From NCBI GenBank assembly GCA_963807385.1, contig CAWEBQ010000002.1, positions 682,001 through 746,000 of the forward strand: a stretch of 64,000 nucleotides of DNA, written 5' to 3'. Below the pieces are notes generated by a model that was given only the letters and a program-made list of their open reading frames with translations, was not told the origin of the DNA and did no database searches. The translations under genes were made by a program, and so were the position numbers. The DNA is from JBDTSW01 sp963807385. GTDB lineage: Bacteria; Actinomycetota; Thermoleophilia; Solirubrobacterales; 70-9. Below, piece by piece: positions 1-8,807 of this stretch (within the stretch, counting starts at the first letter, position 1; each line of letters starts with the position of its first letter).

Positions 1-211
1 CATGGTGATCGCAGGCGAAGGCGAACGCCCGCTCGACAGCCTCCCGGTCGAGCCTGTCGTCGGCATCCTCGGCGTGCTCGGCGACGACCGCCAGCAGGTC
101 ACCAAGCAGGTCCCGCTCCTCGGCGGTCAGGGCCTTGGTGATCTCATCGACCGGGGCCGCCGTGTGCCCCCCGCTCTCCCCGACCCGCGTATGCCCGCGG
201 TGGGGCTCCAC
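1..211 (-). CDS. relA: RelA/SpoT (p)ppGpp synthetase/hydrolase, N-terminal part (cut by window edge)
   Basis: Only the first 70 codons lie in the window; the gene runs off the left end. The GTG at 211 opens a frame with an acidic helix followed by AFAFACDHH, the start of the HD-type (p)ppGpp hydrolase domain of long RelA/SpoT enzymes. The full protein should make and degrade the stringent alarmone in the cytoplasm. It starts 11 bases after the recJ stop, so the two are probably co-transcribed, and relA follows the secDF block as in other actinobacteria. There is no Shine-Dalgarno, so the exact start is less certain than the identity. Confidence 0.7.
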   Translation of the reverse strand, partial: MEPHRGHTRVGESGGHTAAPVDEITKALTAEERDLLGDLLAVVAEHAEDADDRLDREAVERAFAFACDHH

Positions 212-222
212 CCCGTTAGCCG

Positions 223-2793
223 CTACTTCGGTTGTCTTCGCCTGCTCAGGAATCGGCGGCCTTCCTCACATCGGGCGCGGTAGGCGTTGAACGCCCCTGA
301 TCGCACCAGGTCAGTGCCCTCCGAGGATACGACGCGGGCGCCGCCCGGAGGGCCGGAACCCTCCCACGGAGGACGGACCAGTCCCAGGTCGGCGAGCACT
401 CGCAGGCTTCGTGCCGCGACCTCCGGCGAGCGCGGGTGGGCGCTCTCGCCGGAGAGGGCCGCCCGGAGTTGCCCGGCGTCCACCACCTCGGCCTCGGCAA
501 CCTCTCGCAGGCGCCTGTACAGGCCGCCCAGTGCCGGGCGGGCCGGCCACTGGGCCTCCCAGGCGCGCAGCGCGAACTCGACCTCGGCCGGACCCCACGC
601 GAGGTGCAGGAACCCGGAGGCACTGGAGCCGTCCGCGAGCGATTCAAGAGCCGGCGTCGGCGGCGGGTCGATAAGCACCACGTGCTCGAAGGCCGCCGCC
701 AATTCGGGCTCGCGCTCCAGGCGCGCCCAATCGGTGAGGGCGACGCCGCCGGAGGCGAGGATGCCGGCGCAGTCCGCGGCGCCGTCGGCGTGCGCCGACG
801 CGGCGAGCGCCACCGCCCCGCCGCCGAAGCGCGCCGGGGCTGCCGCGCGCTCGACCAGCGCACGCCTGCGCGGAACGTCGGCACAGACCGCGAGCACCGG
901 TTCCGCGCTCGAGGCGAGCGCGGCGACCGTTGCGACCCCGGAGTGCCCCCGGCGATCGACCACGGCTCGCCTGACTCCGGCGGCGGGCGGCGGGGCGGGC
1001 GGCTCCAGAGGCGCCTCCGCCTCGGCGCGCAGCCGCATGTCCCACTCCTCCTGGCCGGGTTCGTCGCCGCGGTCCGCCGGCGGCCCGTCGGGCTCGGCGT
1101 AGAGCTCCCCCAGAACCACCCGGGGCTCGACGGAACCGTTCCAGTGGTTGAGCTCGAGGCTCAGCGAGACATCCATCGGGCCCGCCTCGGCCGCCCTGGC
1201 GAGCGAGCCGTCTACCCCGAACGCGACGCCCCGCGCGCGGGCGCCGGCACCCTCGAGGCTGAACCGCGCGTGCCTGTCCCCCTCTCCCATGGGACGGACG
1301 TCGCGCAGGCGCGCGCCGGGGACGATCAGGCGCACCGGAGGGTTGCCCTTGCCGAACGGGGCCAGGCGCCCCAGCTCGCGGGCCACCTCCAGCCCCAGCT
1401 CGTCGGCGCCCACCACGGCGTCGATTTGCTCGAGAACCACCGGTGGGGCGTCCCCGAGGACCTCTGCGGCGTGGGCGGCGAAGGCCTCCCTCAGGGCGGG
1501 TATCCGCTCGGCGGCCAGCTCGAGGCCTGCGGCGGCGCGGTGCCCACCGAAGCGGTCGAGGAGATCCGAGCATGCGGTGAGCCCGGCGAGCAGGTCGTAT
1601 CCGGGGACGCTCCGGCCGGAGCCGCGCGCGCGCCCGTCCCCGTCGATCGCCAGCAGGAGGACCGGCCTGCGGGTCCGCTCCACGATCCGGGACGCGCAGA
1701 TCCCGACCACCCCGGGGTGCCATCCCTCACCGGCGATCACCAGGCCCGCCGCCTCCGCGTCCGCATCGGGGAGCTCGCGGAGGGCCGCCTCAGCCGCGTT
1801 TACGACTTCGCGCTCGGTCTCCCGCCGCTCATGGTTCGTGCGGTCGAGCTCGGCGGCGATCTCCAGTGCGCGCGCGTCGTCGTCGGTGAGCATCAACTCG
1901 ACGCCGGCGTCGGCCCGATAGAGGCGCCCGGCAGCGTTGATCCGGGGTGCGAGACGGAATGAGAGGTCACCCTCGTCCAGCCGCTCCGGCTCGATCCTGG
2001 ACGCCGCCATGAGGGCGCGGAGCCCGGGCCGGGCCCCGCGCCTGGCGTGCTCGAGGCCCTGGCGGACCAGGGTCCGGTTCTCGCCGCGAAGCGGCACCAT
2101 GTCGGCGACGGTCGCCAGGGCGACGAGGTCGAGGTCCACGTCGGCCTCCGCCCCACGGAGCGCCTGGGAGATCTTGTAGGCGACGCCGGTCGCACAGAGA
2201 TCCGGGCACGGGTAGCCGCTCACCTCCGGATGGACGATCGGGCAGTTCGGGAGCTCCCCGGAGGGCTGGTGGTGGTCGGTCACAACGACCTCGATCCCGT
2301 GCCCGCGGGCCAGGGCCACCTCGTCGCGGCAGGTGATGCCGCAGTCGGCGGTGATCAGCAGCTGGGTGCCGCGCTTGCGCAGGCGCTCGACGCCGCCGGC
2401 GGTGAGCCCATAGCCGTCGCCCATTCGGTCCGGGATGTACCAGTCGCACTCGGCGCCGAGCGAGCGCAGCGCGCCGACGAGGATCGCGGTCGAGCAGACG
2501 CCGTCGGCGTCGTAGTCGCCGTGCACCGTGATCCGGCTCGCGCCGGCGATCGCGGCCCGGATCCGTTCGACGGCCTCGGCCATGCCATCGAAGAGCATCG
2601 GGTCGTGGGACTCCGCCGCGTCCAGGAAGGCCCTGGCGCCGTCCACGGTGCGGTGGCCCCGCCTGACGAGGGCGATCGCGACGGGCTCGGAGAGCTCGAG
2701 CTCGCGCACCAGGGCCTGGACCTCCGCAAACGCGTAGGGCTCGAGGCTGAACCCTTTCTCAGGCAGCACGTCTCGTGCGGCAGATGCCTCCAC
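223..2793 (-). CDS. recJ: Single-stranded-DNA-specific exonuclease RecJ, long form
   Basis: RecJ degrades single-stranded DNA 5'-3' in recombination and mismatch/base-excision repair. The DHH phosphoesterase motifs are clear: HGDYDADGVCS near residue 100 and TDHHQP near 175, followed by a DHHA1 region (GxGRSVPGYDL) and the OB part. The protein is about 856 residues, well above the roughly 570 of E. coli RecJ; the last 250 residues form an Ala-rich extension of unknown role. The reading frame is open further upstream, but GTG 2793 is chosen because a TACGGT -10 hexamer sits 6 nt before it and because upstream codons would overlap the divergent OsmC gene. Confidence 0.9.
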   Translation of the reverse strand: MEASAARDVLPEKGFSLEPYAFAEVQALVRELELSEPVAIALVRRGHRTVDGARAFLDAAESHDPMLFDGMAEAVERIRAAIAGASRITVHGDYDADGVCSTAILVGALRSLGAECDWYIPDRMGDGYGLTAGGVERLRKRGTQLLITADCGITCRDEVALARGHGIEVVVTDHHQPSGELPNCPIVHPEVSGYPCPDLCATGVAYKISQALRGAEADVDLDLVALATVADMVPLRGENRTLVRQGLEHARRGARPGLRALMAASRIEPERLDEGDLSFRLAPRINAAGRLYRADAGVELMLTDDDARALEIAAELDRTNHERRETEREVVNAAEAALRELPDADAEAAGLVIAGEGWHPGVVGICASRIVERTRRPVLLLAIDGDGRARGSGRSVPGYDLLAGLTACSDLLDRFGGHRAAAGLELAAERIPALREAFAAHAAEVLGDAPPVVLEQIDAVVGADELGLEVARELGRLAPFGKGNPPVRLIVPGARLRDVRPMGEGDRHARFSLEGAGARARGVAFGVDGSLARAAEAGPMDVSLSLELNHWNGSVEPRVVLGELYAEPDGPPADRGDEPGQEEWDMRLRAEAEAPLEPPAPPPAAGVRRAVVDRRGHSGVATVAALASSAEPVLAVCADVPRRRALVERAAAPARFGGGAVALAASAHADGAADCAGILASGGVALTDWARLEREPELAAAFEHVVLIDPPPTPALESLADGSSASGFLHLAWGPAEVEFALRAWEAQWPARPALGGLYRRLREVAEAEVVDAGQLRAALSGESAHPRSPEVAARSLRVLADLGLVRPPWEGSGPPGGARVVSSEGTDLVRSGAFNAYRARCEEGRRFLSRRRQPK

Positions 2794-2799
2794 GCCCCG

Positions 2800-2838
2800 A
2801 CCGTAGGGAGGGGGCAGGACGGAACCCGGCGGTAGGGT
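2800..2838. promoter_or_regulatory. Divergent leaderless promoters of recJ and the OsmC gene
   Basis: On the minus strand TACGGT (2805-2800) lies 6 nt before the recJ GTG. On the plus strand TAGGGT (2833-2838) lies 6 nt before the ATG at 2845. Neither start has a Shine-Dalgarno. Such spacing places the transcription start at the initiation codon, as in actinobacterial leaderless mRNAs. Confidence 0.5.
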
Positions 2839-2844
2839 ATGCCG

Positions 2845-3342
2845 ATGGACCTTCGCGCGATGCAGCGGCCGCTCAAGGAGCGCTACCGCGAGGACCCCGA
2901 CGCCTCCCGCATCACCCTGACCGCCCGAGCGAGCGAGCAGGACACCCCGACCGCGTGCTCGGTGGACACGGGTCGCGCGATCCAGGAGGCCCAGGCTCAC
3001 ACCGGCGTCGGCGGGCCCGGGACCGCCGCCTGCTCGGGTGACCTGCTGCTGGGCGCGCTCGCCGCCTGCGCCCAGATCACCTGCCAGATGGTCGCGACGT
3101 CGATGGGCGTCGAGACCGAGCGGATCGAGGTGATCGTCAATGGTGACCTTGACCTGGCGGGCACGCTAGGAGTGAACCGGGAGGCGAACGTCGGCTTCGA
3201 CGCCATCAGCGTGCGCTTCGAGGTCGAGGCTCCGAACGCGGACGCAGCGGAGGTCGAGTCGCTGATCTCGAAGACCGAGCGCTACTGCACGGTCCTGCAG
3301 ACGCTGCGCCAGCCCCCGCCGGTCGAATCGGCGCGGGCCTAG
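2845..3342 (+). CDS. OsmC family protein (putative peroxide reductase)
   Basis: OsmC/Ohr-family proteins reduce hydroperoxides with a pair of cysteines. Both are present here: one in the helix LAACAQITCQ near residue 75, the other in RYCTVLQTLR near the C-terminus. The length (165 residues) and the central GDLLLGALAAC stretch fit the family. The ATG at 2845 is preferred over 2839 because 2839 directly abuts the TAGGGT -10 element and would be excluded from a leaderless transcript. The gene is divergent from recJ and convergent with the small membrane gene that follows. The exact substrate cannot be told from the sequence. Confidence 0.85.
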   Translation: MDLRAMQRPLKERYREDPDASRITLTARASEQDTPTACSVDTGRAIQEAQAHTGVGGPGTAACSGDLLLGALAACAQITCQMVATSMGVETERIEVIVNGDLDLAGTLGVNREANVGFDAISVRFEVEAPNADAAEVESLISKTERYCTVLQTLRQPPPVESARA

Positions 3343-3348
3343 CCGGCC

Positions 3349-3621
3349 TTAGGCCTCCGCGGCCTCCTCCTCCTTGCGAATACCGATGAAGTAGACGGCT
3401 GCGACGCCGGCCACCGTCCCCGGCACCGCGGCGAGCAGCGTCGCCACGTCGGTGTTGCCGATGCTCTCGCCGAGGCCGATCTGAACGATCGCCCCCGTGA
3501 CCATCGCGCCCGCGGTCGCGCCGAGGAACGCGCCGACTATCCCTCCCCAGAACCTGTCGGGGAGAAAGACGGTGAAGTGCCAGAGGGCCACGCCGACGGT
3601 GAACCAGACAAGAGCGGCCAT
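3349..3621 (-). CDS. Small membrane protein downstream of secDF
   Basis: A 90-residue protein with three hydrophobic segments (roughly 3-20, 25-50, 62-82) and a charged KEEEAAEA tail. The Gly/Ala-rich IVGAFLGATAGAMVTGAIV segment resembles the GlsB/YmgE transglycosylase-associated family, but the match is by eye and weak. Its ATG overlaps the secDF stop codon as ATGA, so it is translationally coupled to the translocase. Whether it assists SecDF or merely shares the operon is unknown. Confidence 0.6.
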   Translation of the reverse strand: MAALVWFTVGVALWHFTVFLPDRFWGGIVGAFLGATAGAMVTGAIVQIGLGESIGNTDVATLLAAVPGTVAGVAAVYFIGIRKEEEAAEA

Positions 3622-6569
3622 CAGCGGTTCCTCCCGTGCTTTCGCTTCTTCTGCTGCTGGCGGCGCTTCCTGCGCTCCTCGCGGGCGGCGCGCTTCTCGG
3701 ATCCCGGATCGCTCGTCTGCTCGCCTGCCGTGCTCGCCAGCGGGAGGGACGTGCCCTCCGAATCGCGCGCCTCGCCCGTGGCCGCATCGGCTCCGGGCGT
3801 AGGTGCGGCAGCGCGCTCCACTGGCGCCTCGGCTGTCGCCACCGCGGTGCCGCCCGCGTCGGGTTCGCGCTCGGCGTCTGCGGCATCTCGCGGCCCCTCC
3901 CCGGGTGCGAGCGTGTGGCGCTCGGCCTCGTCGATCTTGGCGACGACGTTGTCCTCGGGGAACGTGGGCACGTAACCCATCGCCTCGAGAATCCGCTCCC
4001 GCCGGCTGCGGTACGCCGGTTCGCGTTCCTTCCAGTGCGCGAGCACCGGCGAGGCGATCAGGATCGAGGAGTAGGTACCGGAGGCGACCCCGACCATCAT
4101 CGCGAAGGCGAAGTCCCGCAGCGTCTCGCCTCCCAACGCCAGCAACACGCCGATCAGGAACACCGTCGAGAGCCCCGTGATCAGGGATCGGGTGAGGACC
4201 TCGTTCATCGAGCGGTTGACGATCTGGGAGAAGGCCGCGCGGGGCATCCGCGGCACGTTCTCGCGGATGCGGTCCAGCACGATGATCGTGTCGTACATCG
4301 AGTAGCCCAGGATGGTGAGGAAGGCGGCGACAGTGGCGCTCGTCACCTCCTGGCCGACGAGGGCGTACACCCCCGCCGTGATGAGGATGTCGTGGACGAG
4401 CGCAATCAACACCGGCACGGCGTACTTGGCCTCGAAGCGGATCGCCACGTAGGCGCAGATCACGAACAGCGAGAACACGATGGCCACGAGGGCGCTGCGC
4501 GCGACCTGCTCACCGAAGGTCGGGCCGATCGACTGCGAGTCGAAGCCCTGGGTGCCGCCCTCGAGGCCGAACTCCTTGTCGAGCGCCTCCTGCGCCACCC
4601 CGATCTGATCGGGCGGGATCTTCGCCTGGACCTGGAGCACGTTGTCACCGAAGTCCGCCCCCTCGGTCGACGTCGTCTCCTGGATCTCCGCCTCGCGGGC
4701 GCCGTCGACCCCACCGTCGACGAGCGCCGTCCGGACGTCCTCGGCGCCGGCGTCCTCCTCCAGGCTGACGGTGATCCGGGTGCCCGACTCGAAATCGATC
4801 CCCAGGTGGAGCTGCTTGGTGGCGAACGCGAAGGCGCCGACGATCAGGATGATCCCGGAGATCGAGAAAAACCAGCGGCTCGCCCCGATGAAGTCGAAGT
4901 GCCAACCGTCGCCGTCGCCGGAGGCGCCGAGCGCCGCCGGCGAGCGCATGAACCTGGCGCGCCCGAAGACGCCGAGTATCGCCTGCGTGAACAGCACCGC
5001 GGTGAAGAGGGAGACGATGGTGCCGATGCCGAGGGTGAAAGCAAACCCCTTGACGCCGGCCGAGGCGAGCACGAAGAGGATGAACGCGGTGATCAGCGTG
5101 ATCACGTTCGCGTCGATAATCGTCGCGATGCCCTTGCGGTAGCCGGTGGCGATCGCCGACGCCATCGACTTGCCCGCGCGCGCCTCCTCCTTTATTCGCT
5201 CGAAGATGACGACGTTCGCGTCGGCCGCGACGCCGATCGTGAGCACGAGGCCCGCGATGCCCGGCAGGGTCAGCGTGATCGGGATCAGCTTGATCATCGC
5301 GAGGAAGAAGACGGCGTAGACAAGGAGTCCGAGGCCGGCGACCACGCCGAGCACCCGGTAGTAGGCGATCAGGAAGAGCAGGACCAGGATCAGGCCCAGC
5401 AACCCCGCCTTCAGCCCCTGGTCCAGCGCCTCCTCGCCGAGCGTGGCGGAGACGGTGCTCTGGCTGACCAGGGTGAGGTCCACCGGGAGCGCGCCGATCT
5501 GCAGGAACTTGGCGAGGTCCTGCGCCTCCGTGAGGCGGAACGAGCCGCTGATCTGGGCGCCGGTGCGCCCGTCGATCCCCTCGGGGTTCTCGCAGAAGTT
5601 GATGATCGGCCGCGAGACGATCTCGCCGTCGAGGGCGATCGCGAAGTGGTCGGCGAACTGGTCGCCGCCGCCAGGCGTCTGACACGCCGTCGCCGCGCCG
5701 GGCTTGGCGGCACCGCGCTGGGCTATCCGCCGGGTGACGGTCGAGAAGGCCTCTCGCCCGGCGTCCGTGAAGCTGAAGGTGACGTTCGGCTGATTCGCCT
5801 GATCGGTCTCCTGTCGCGGATCCTTGATCTGGTCCCCCTCGACCTCGGGGCGATCCTTCAACACGAAGTACTGCGACGGCGCGCCCTCGCTCTCGTCGAT
5901 CTCGGTCGCCGGATCGTCGTTGGGCGGCTCCGCCTGCAGGATCACCGTCCCCTGCGGGACCTCCAGAATCTCGGTCCCCTCCGGTTGCGTGCCGTCCACC
6001 GAGTCGAGGAAGAGGTCCTTCTTGGACTCGGCCGGCCCGGCGAGCGTCTCCAGCGTGCTCTCGTCGAACAGGTAGTAGCTCGGCCCGGTCCTGGTGCAGA
6101 GGTCCTTGAAACATTCCGGCTCCTGCTCGCCGGCGAACTTGACCGCGTCGTAGAGGCGGTTGAAGCGCCGCTCCGTCGGGTTGTCGAGGTCCGGGTCGAG
6201 CGGAATGACGTTCTTCTCGAAGTCGTAGAGGAAGAGCTGCGCCGTAGTCCCAACCTGCTCGATGGCGCGCTCGGCGTTGGAGACGTCGGGCAGCCCCACC
6301 TCGATCTGGTCAGGGCCGACCTGCGCGATCTCCGGCTCGGAGACCCCCAGCTCGTCCGTGCGCTCGCGCAGGATTTGGATCGCGCGATCCATGTCCTCCG
6401 GGCTGATCTCCGGGTTCTTGGCGGTGGGGTTCGCCTGGTAGACGAGCTCGGTGCCCCCGCGGAGGTCGAGGCCCAGAACGGTGTCCTTCGCCGTGATGGC
6501 GTACACCGACGCGCCCGTCAGGACGACGACGAGGGCCAGGACTACGAGGTTTCGGCGCCGGCTGCCCAT
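3621..6569 (-). CDS. secDF: Protein translocase SecDF, SecD and SecF fused in one chain
   Basis: SecD and SecF use the proton gradient to pull secreted proteins through SecYEG. Residues 1 to about 545 are SecD: N-terminal TM helix, DLRGGTELVYQ motif, large periplasmic P1 domain with an acidic insertion, then a five-TM block with GVAADANVVIFERIKEE. From about residue 556 SecF begins with its own TM helix and LGIDFESGTRITV, and continues to SMYDTIIVLDRIREN. Total length is 982 residues. The last 100 residues are a low-complexity tail ending in Lys/Arg. Most actinobacteria carry separate secD and secF; here no stop or restart separates them. Confidence 0.95.
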   Translation of the reverse strand: MGSRRRNLVVLALVVVLTGASVYAITAKDTVLGLDLRGGTELVYQANPTAKNPEISPEDMDRAIQILRERTDELGVSEPEIAQVGPDQIEVGLPDVSNAERAIEQVGTTAQLFLYDFEKNVIPLDPDLDNPTERRFNRLYDAVKFAGEQEPECFKDLCTRTGPSYYLFDESTLETLAGPAESKKDLFLDSVDGTQPEGTEILEVPQGTVILQAEPPNDDPATEIDESEGAPSQYFVLKDRPEVEGDQIKDPRQETDQANQPNVTFSFTDAGREAFSTVTRRIAQRGAAKPGAATACQTPGGGDQFADHFAIALDGEIVSRPIINFCENPEGIDGRTGAQISGSFRLTEAQDLAKFLQIGALPVDLTLVSQSTVSATLGEEALDQGLKAGLLGLILVLLFLIAYYRVLGVVAGLGLLVYAVFFLAMIKLIPITLTLPGIAGLVLTIGVAADANVVIFERIKEEARAGKSMASAIATGYRKGIATIIDANVITLITAFILFVLASAGVKGFAFTLGIGTIVSLFTAVLFTQAILGVFGRARFMRSPAALGASGDGDGWHFDFIGASRWFFSISGIILIVGAFAFATKQLHLGIDFESGTRITVSLEEDAGAEDVRTALVDGGVDGAREAEIQETTSTEGADFGDNVLQVQAKIPPDQIGVAQEALDKEFGLEGGTQGFDSQSIGPTFGEQVARSALVAIVFSLFVICAYVAIRFEAKYAVPVLIALVHDILITAGVYALVGQEVTSATVAAFLTILGYSMYDTIIVLDRIRENVPRMPRAAFSQIVNRSMNEVLTRSLITGLSTVFLIGVLLALGGETLRDFAFAMMVGVASGTYSSILIASPVLAHWKEREPAYRSRRERILEAMGYVPTFPEDNVVAKIDEAERHTLAPGEGPRDAADAEREPDAGGTAVATAEAPVERAAAPTPGADAATGEARDSEGTSLPLASTAGEQTSDPGSEKRAAREERRKRRQQQKKRKHGRNR

Positions 6570-6622
6570 GGTTCAGTGACCCGCCCCTACGGCCGGGTGC
6601 GGCGCCCGGAGGTTATCCGCGT

Positions 6623-7102
6623 TCATTCAGGCGTGAGGACCAGCAGGAGTCCGCCGTCGTCGTCGTAGGCGGGAAAGACGTCCGCGACTGCCTCGGCGGG
6701 CCGGTCCCCCTCGGCGGCGACGCGTACGCGCTTGCCGAGGGAGCGCACGCCCCACTCCAGGGTCGTCTCGATCGGGTCCGTCGTGCCGTCTCCATCGGTG
6801 TCGGCTTCGGCGTCGCCGGCCTCGCGCCATTCGAGCCCGAGGACCTCGCGCACCGGGCGCCCGATCACCTGCTCGTCGCTCAGCCCGGTGAGCTCATAGC
6901 CGCCCTTGCCGATGTCGACCAGCCGCCCCTCGCCATCACAGGTAAAGAACGCGGCGCCGGGCGCCGGGTAGTAGTCGTCGAGCAGCTCGAACAGGAAACC
7001 GAAGCCGCACTTCGAGCAGCCCTTGGGGCGATTGGACAGGCCGGCGGTGCGCTCGCCGCTGAGCTCCCGGTTCCCGCAGTTCGGACAGATGAAGAACGCC
7101 AC
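6623..7102 (-). CDS. Zinc-ribbon plus PAS-domain protein
   Basis: The N-terminus holds CPNCG and CSKCG pairs about 24 residues apart, a likely zinc ribbon. It is followed by a PAS-like domain (FFTCDGEGRLVDIGKGGYELTGL, then VIGRPVREVLGL) that may sense a small ligand or redox state. No output domain is present, so a partner protein is expected. GTG 7102 is chosen over GTG 7108 because TAGCCT lies 6 nt before it and abuts 7108 directly. It lies between ruvB and secDF; its function is unknown. Confidence 0.6.
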   Translation of the reverse strand: MAFFICPNCGNRELSGERTAGLSNRPKGCSKCGFGFLFELLDDYYPAPGAAFFTCDGEGRLVDIGKGGYELTGLSDEQVIGRPVREVLGLEWREAGDAEADTDGDGTTDPIETTLEWGVRSLGKRVRVAAEGDRPAEAVADVFPAYDDDGGLLLVLTPE

Positions 7103-7152
7103 GCCCACAGGCTAGCGAGCGTGTCCTAATGGAAACCTCAGCGCGGAAGCGC

Positions 7153-8157
7153 TCAGAACAGGCTTGCGGCCTGCTCCGGCAGCTCGACCCCTAGGTGCTC
7201 CGCGCCGCGTGGGGTGATCACCCGGCCACGCTGAGTCTTCTTGATCAGCCCCTGCTGAAGAAGGTACGGCTCGTAGACGTCCTCGATCGTGTCGGGCTCC
7301 TCGTCGACCACGGCGGCGAGCGTGGTGAGGCCAACGGGACCTCCCGAGAACTTCACGGCGATGGCATCCAGGATCGCGCGATCGTGGCGGTCGAGCCCGA
7401 GGGGATCGACCTCCAGTAGCCCGAGCGCCTCCATCGCGACGGCCTCCGTAACCACCCCGCTCCCTCGCACCTCGGCGAAATCGCGCACGCGCTTCAGCAG
7501 CCGATTCGCCACACGCGGGGTTCCTCGGGAGCGCTGGGCGATTGCCGTCGCCCCGCCGGGCTCGATCTCCACCTCGAGGATCCCGGCGCTGCGGACGACG
7601 ATGCTGGCTAGGTCGTCGGCCTCGTAATGCTCGAGGCGGTGCGAGACGCCGAAGCGGTCGAAGAGCGGCTTCGATAGGAGGCCAGCCCGGGTGGTCGCAC
7701 CGATCAGGGTGAAGGCCGGCAGGTCGAGCGTGACCGTACGCGCGCCGGCGCCCTGGCCGAGGACGATCGGCAGCCGCCGGTCCTCCATCGCCGGGTAGAG
7801 CGTCTCCTCCACGGCTGGGTTCAGCCGGTGGACCTCGTCGATGAAGAACACGGAGCCGGGCTCGAGCGCCGTCAGGAAGGACGCGATGTCGGCCTTGCGC
7901 TCCAGCGCCGGCCCGGCCGTCTGAACCAGGGGCGCCTCGAGCTCGGCGGCGACGATGTGGGCGAGCGAGGTCTTGCCGAGCCCGGGCGGCCCCGCCAGCA
8001 GCACATGGTCCAGCGCCTCGCCACGCCGCCGCGCGGCCTCGATGAACACCTCGAGCTGGCCCGTGACCTGCTCCTGATTTACGAACTCGGACAGGCGAGG
8101 TGGGCGAAGCGAGCGGTCGAGCTCATCCTCGGGGCCAGCCACGCGGATCTCGGCCAT
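7153..8157 (-). CDS. ruvB: Holliday junction branch-migration ATPase RuvB
   Basis: RuvB is the AAA+ motor that drives branch migration on RuvA-bound Holliday junctions. Visible are Walker A (AGPPGLGKTSLAH), Walker B (FFIDEVHRL), sensor 1 (LIGATTRAG) and the C-terminal winged helix (YLLQQGLIKKTQRGRVIT). Length is 334 residues with the ATG at 8157. An alternative is TTG 8229, which overlaps the ruvA stop (TTGA) and has AAGAAGG 7 nt upstream; it would add a 24-residue Pro/Glu-rich leader. It is last in the ruvC-ruvA-ruvB operon. Confidence 0.93.
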   Translation of the reverse strand: MAEIRVAGPEDELDRSLRPPRLSEFVNQEQVTGQLEVFIEAARRRGEALDHVLLAGPPGLGKTSLAHIVAAELEAPLVQTAGPALERKADIASFLTALEPGSVFFIDEVHRLNPAVEETLYPAMEDRRLPIVLGQGAGARTVTLDLPAFTLIGATTRAGLLSKPLFDRFGVSHRLEHYEADDLASIVVRSAGILEVEIEPGGATAIAQRSRGTPRVANRLLKRVRDFAEVRGSGVVTEAVAMEALGLLEVDPLGLDRHDRAILDAIAVKFSGGPVGLTTLAAVVDEEPDTIEDVYEPYLLQQGLIKKTQRGRVITPRGAEHLGVELPEQAASLF

Positions 8158-8225
8158 CGGGGGGTCAGGCTCCCCAGGCTCAGGCCCAGCCGGCCCCTCG
8201 GCGAAGTTGGGGTCGCGCGCGATCG

Positions 8226-8807
8226 TCAAGCCGCGGCCTTCTTGAGCGCCGACGAGATCAGGATCTCGGCCGACTCGCCATCGACTCCGTCCAGCAGCTT
8301 CTCGGCCTCGTTGAGCGTGTAGCCGAGGTGCATCAGCCCGTCGCGCGCGAGCGAGCGGGGGTCGTCCGGGTCCCCGTCCACCACGGGCATGCCCTGCTCG
8401 AGCTGACCTGTGACCTTCTCGCGAAGCTCGACGATCACCCGCTCGGAGGTCCGCTTGCCGATCCCCGGCACCGCTTGGAACCGCTTCGCATCGCCTGCCG
8501 CGATCGCCTTCAGGAGCTCCCGGGGCGTGCCGCCGGACAGGATCGCTATGGCGACCTTGGGGCCCACCCCCGAGACCGAGGTGAGGCTGAGGAACAGGTC
8601 GCGCTCCTCCTCGCTGGCGAAGCCGTAGAGGTTGAGCGAGTCGTCGCGCGCGACCAGGTGAGCGTGAAGGGTCGCGTGCTTGCCGGCCGCCGGGACCCCC
8701 TTCAGCGTCTCCGCCGACACGGCCAGGCGGTACCCCACACCGCTGGCGTCGATCACCACGTGGTCGGGCCGGCGCACCAGCACCTCGCCGGAGACGGAGG
8801 CGATCAC
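8226..8807 (-). CDS. ruvA: Holliday junction DNA helicase subunit RuvA
   Basis: RuvA binds the four-way junction as a tetramer and loads RuvB. The 193-residue chain has the N-terminal OB domain (MIASVSGEVLVRRPDHVVID), two helix-hairpin-helix motifs (SVSGVGPKVAIAILSG and VPGIGKRTSERVIVEL) and the C-terminal RuvB-binding domain (GYTLNEAEKLLDGV). The GTG start overlaps the ruvC stop as GTGA, so the two are translationally coupled. Confidence 0.95.
   Translation of the reverse strand: MIASVSGEVLVRRPDHVVIDASGVGYRLAVSAETLKGVPAAGKHATLHAHLVARDDSLNLYGFASEEERDLFLSLTSVSGVGPKVAIAILSGGTPRELLKAIAAGDAKRFQAVPGIGKRTSERVIVELREKVTGQLEQGMPVVDGDPDDPRSLARDGLMHLGYTLNEAEKLLDGVDGESAEILISSALKKAAA

Noticed and set aside
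436..1962. Long plus-strand frame opposite recJ
   Set aside because: Composition of a shadow frame; RecJ motifs lie on the minus strand.
3636..6668. A 1010-codon open frame on the plus strand opposite secDF
   Set aside because: Arg/Asp/Glu-rich translation with no domain; a typical antisense shadow of a high-G+C gene. SecDF motifs on the other strand are unambiguous.
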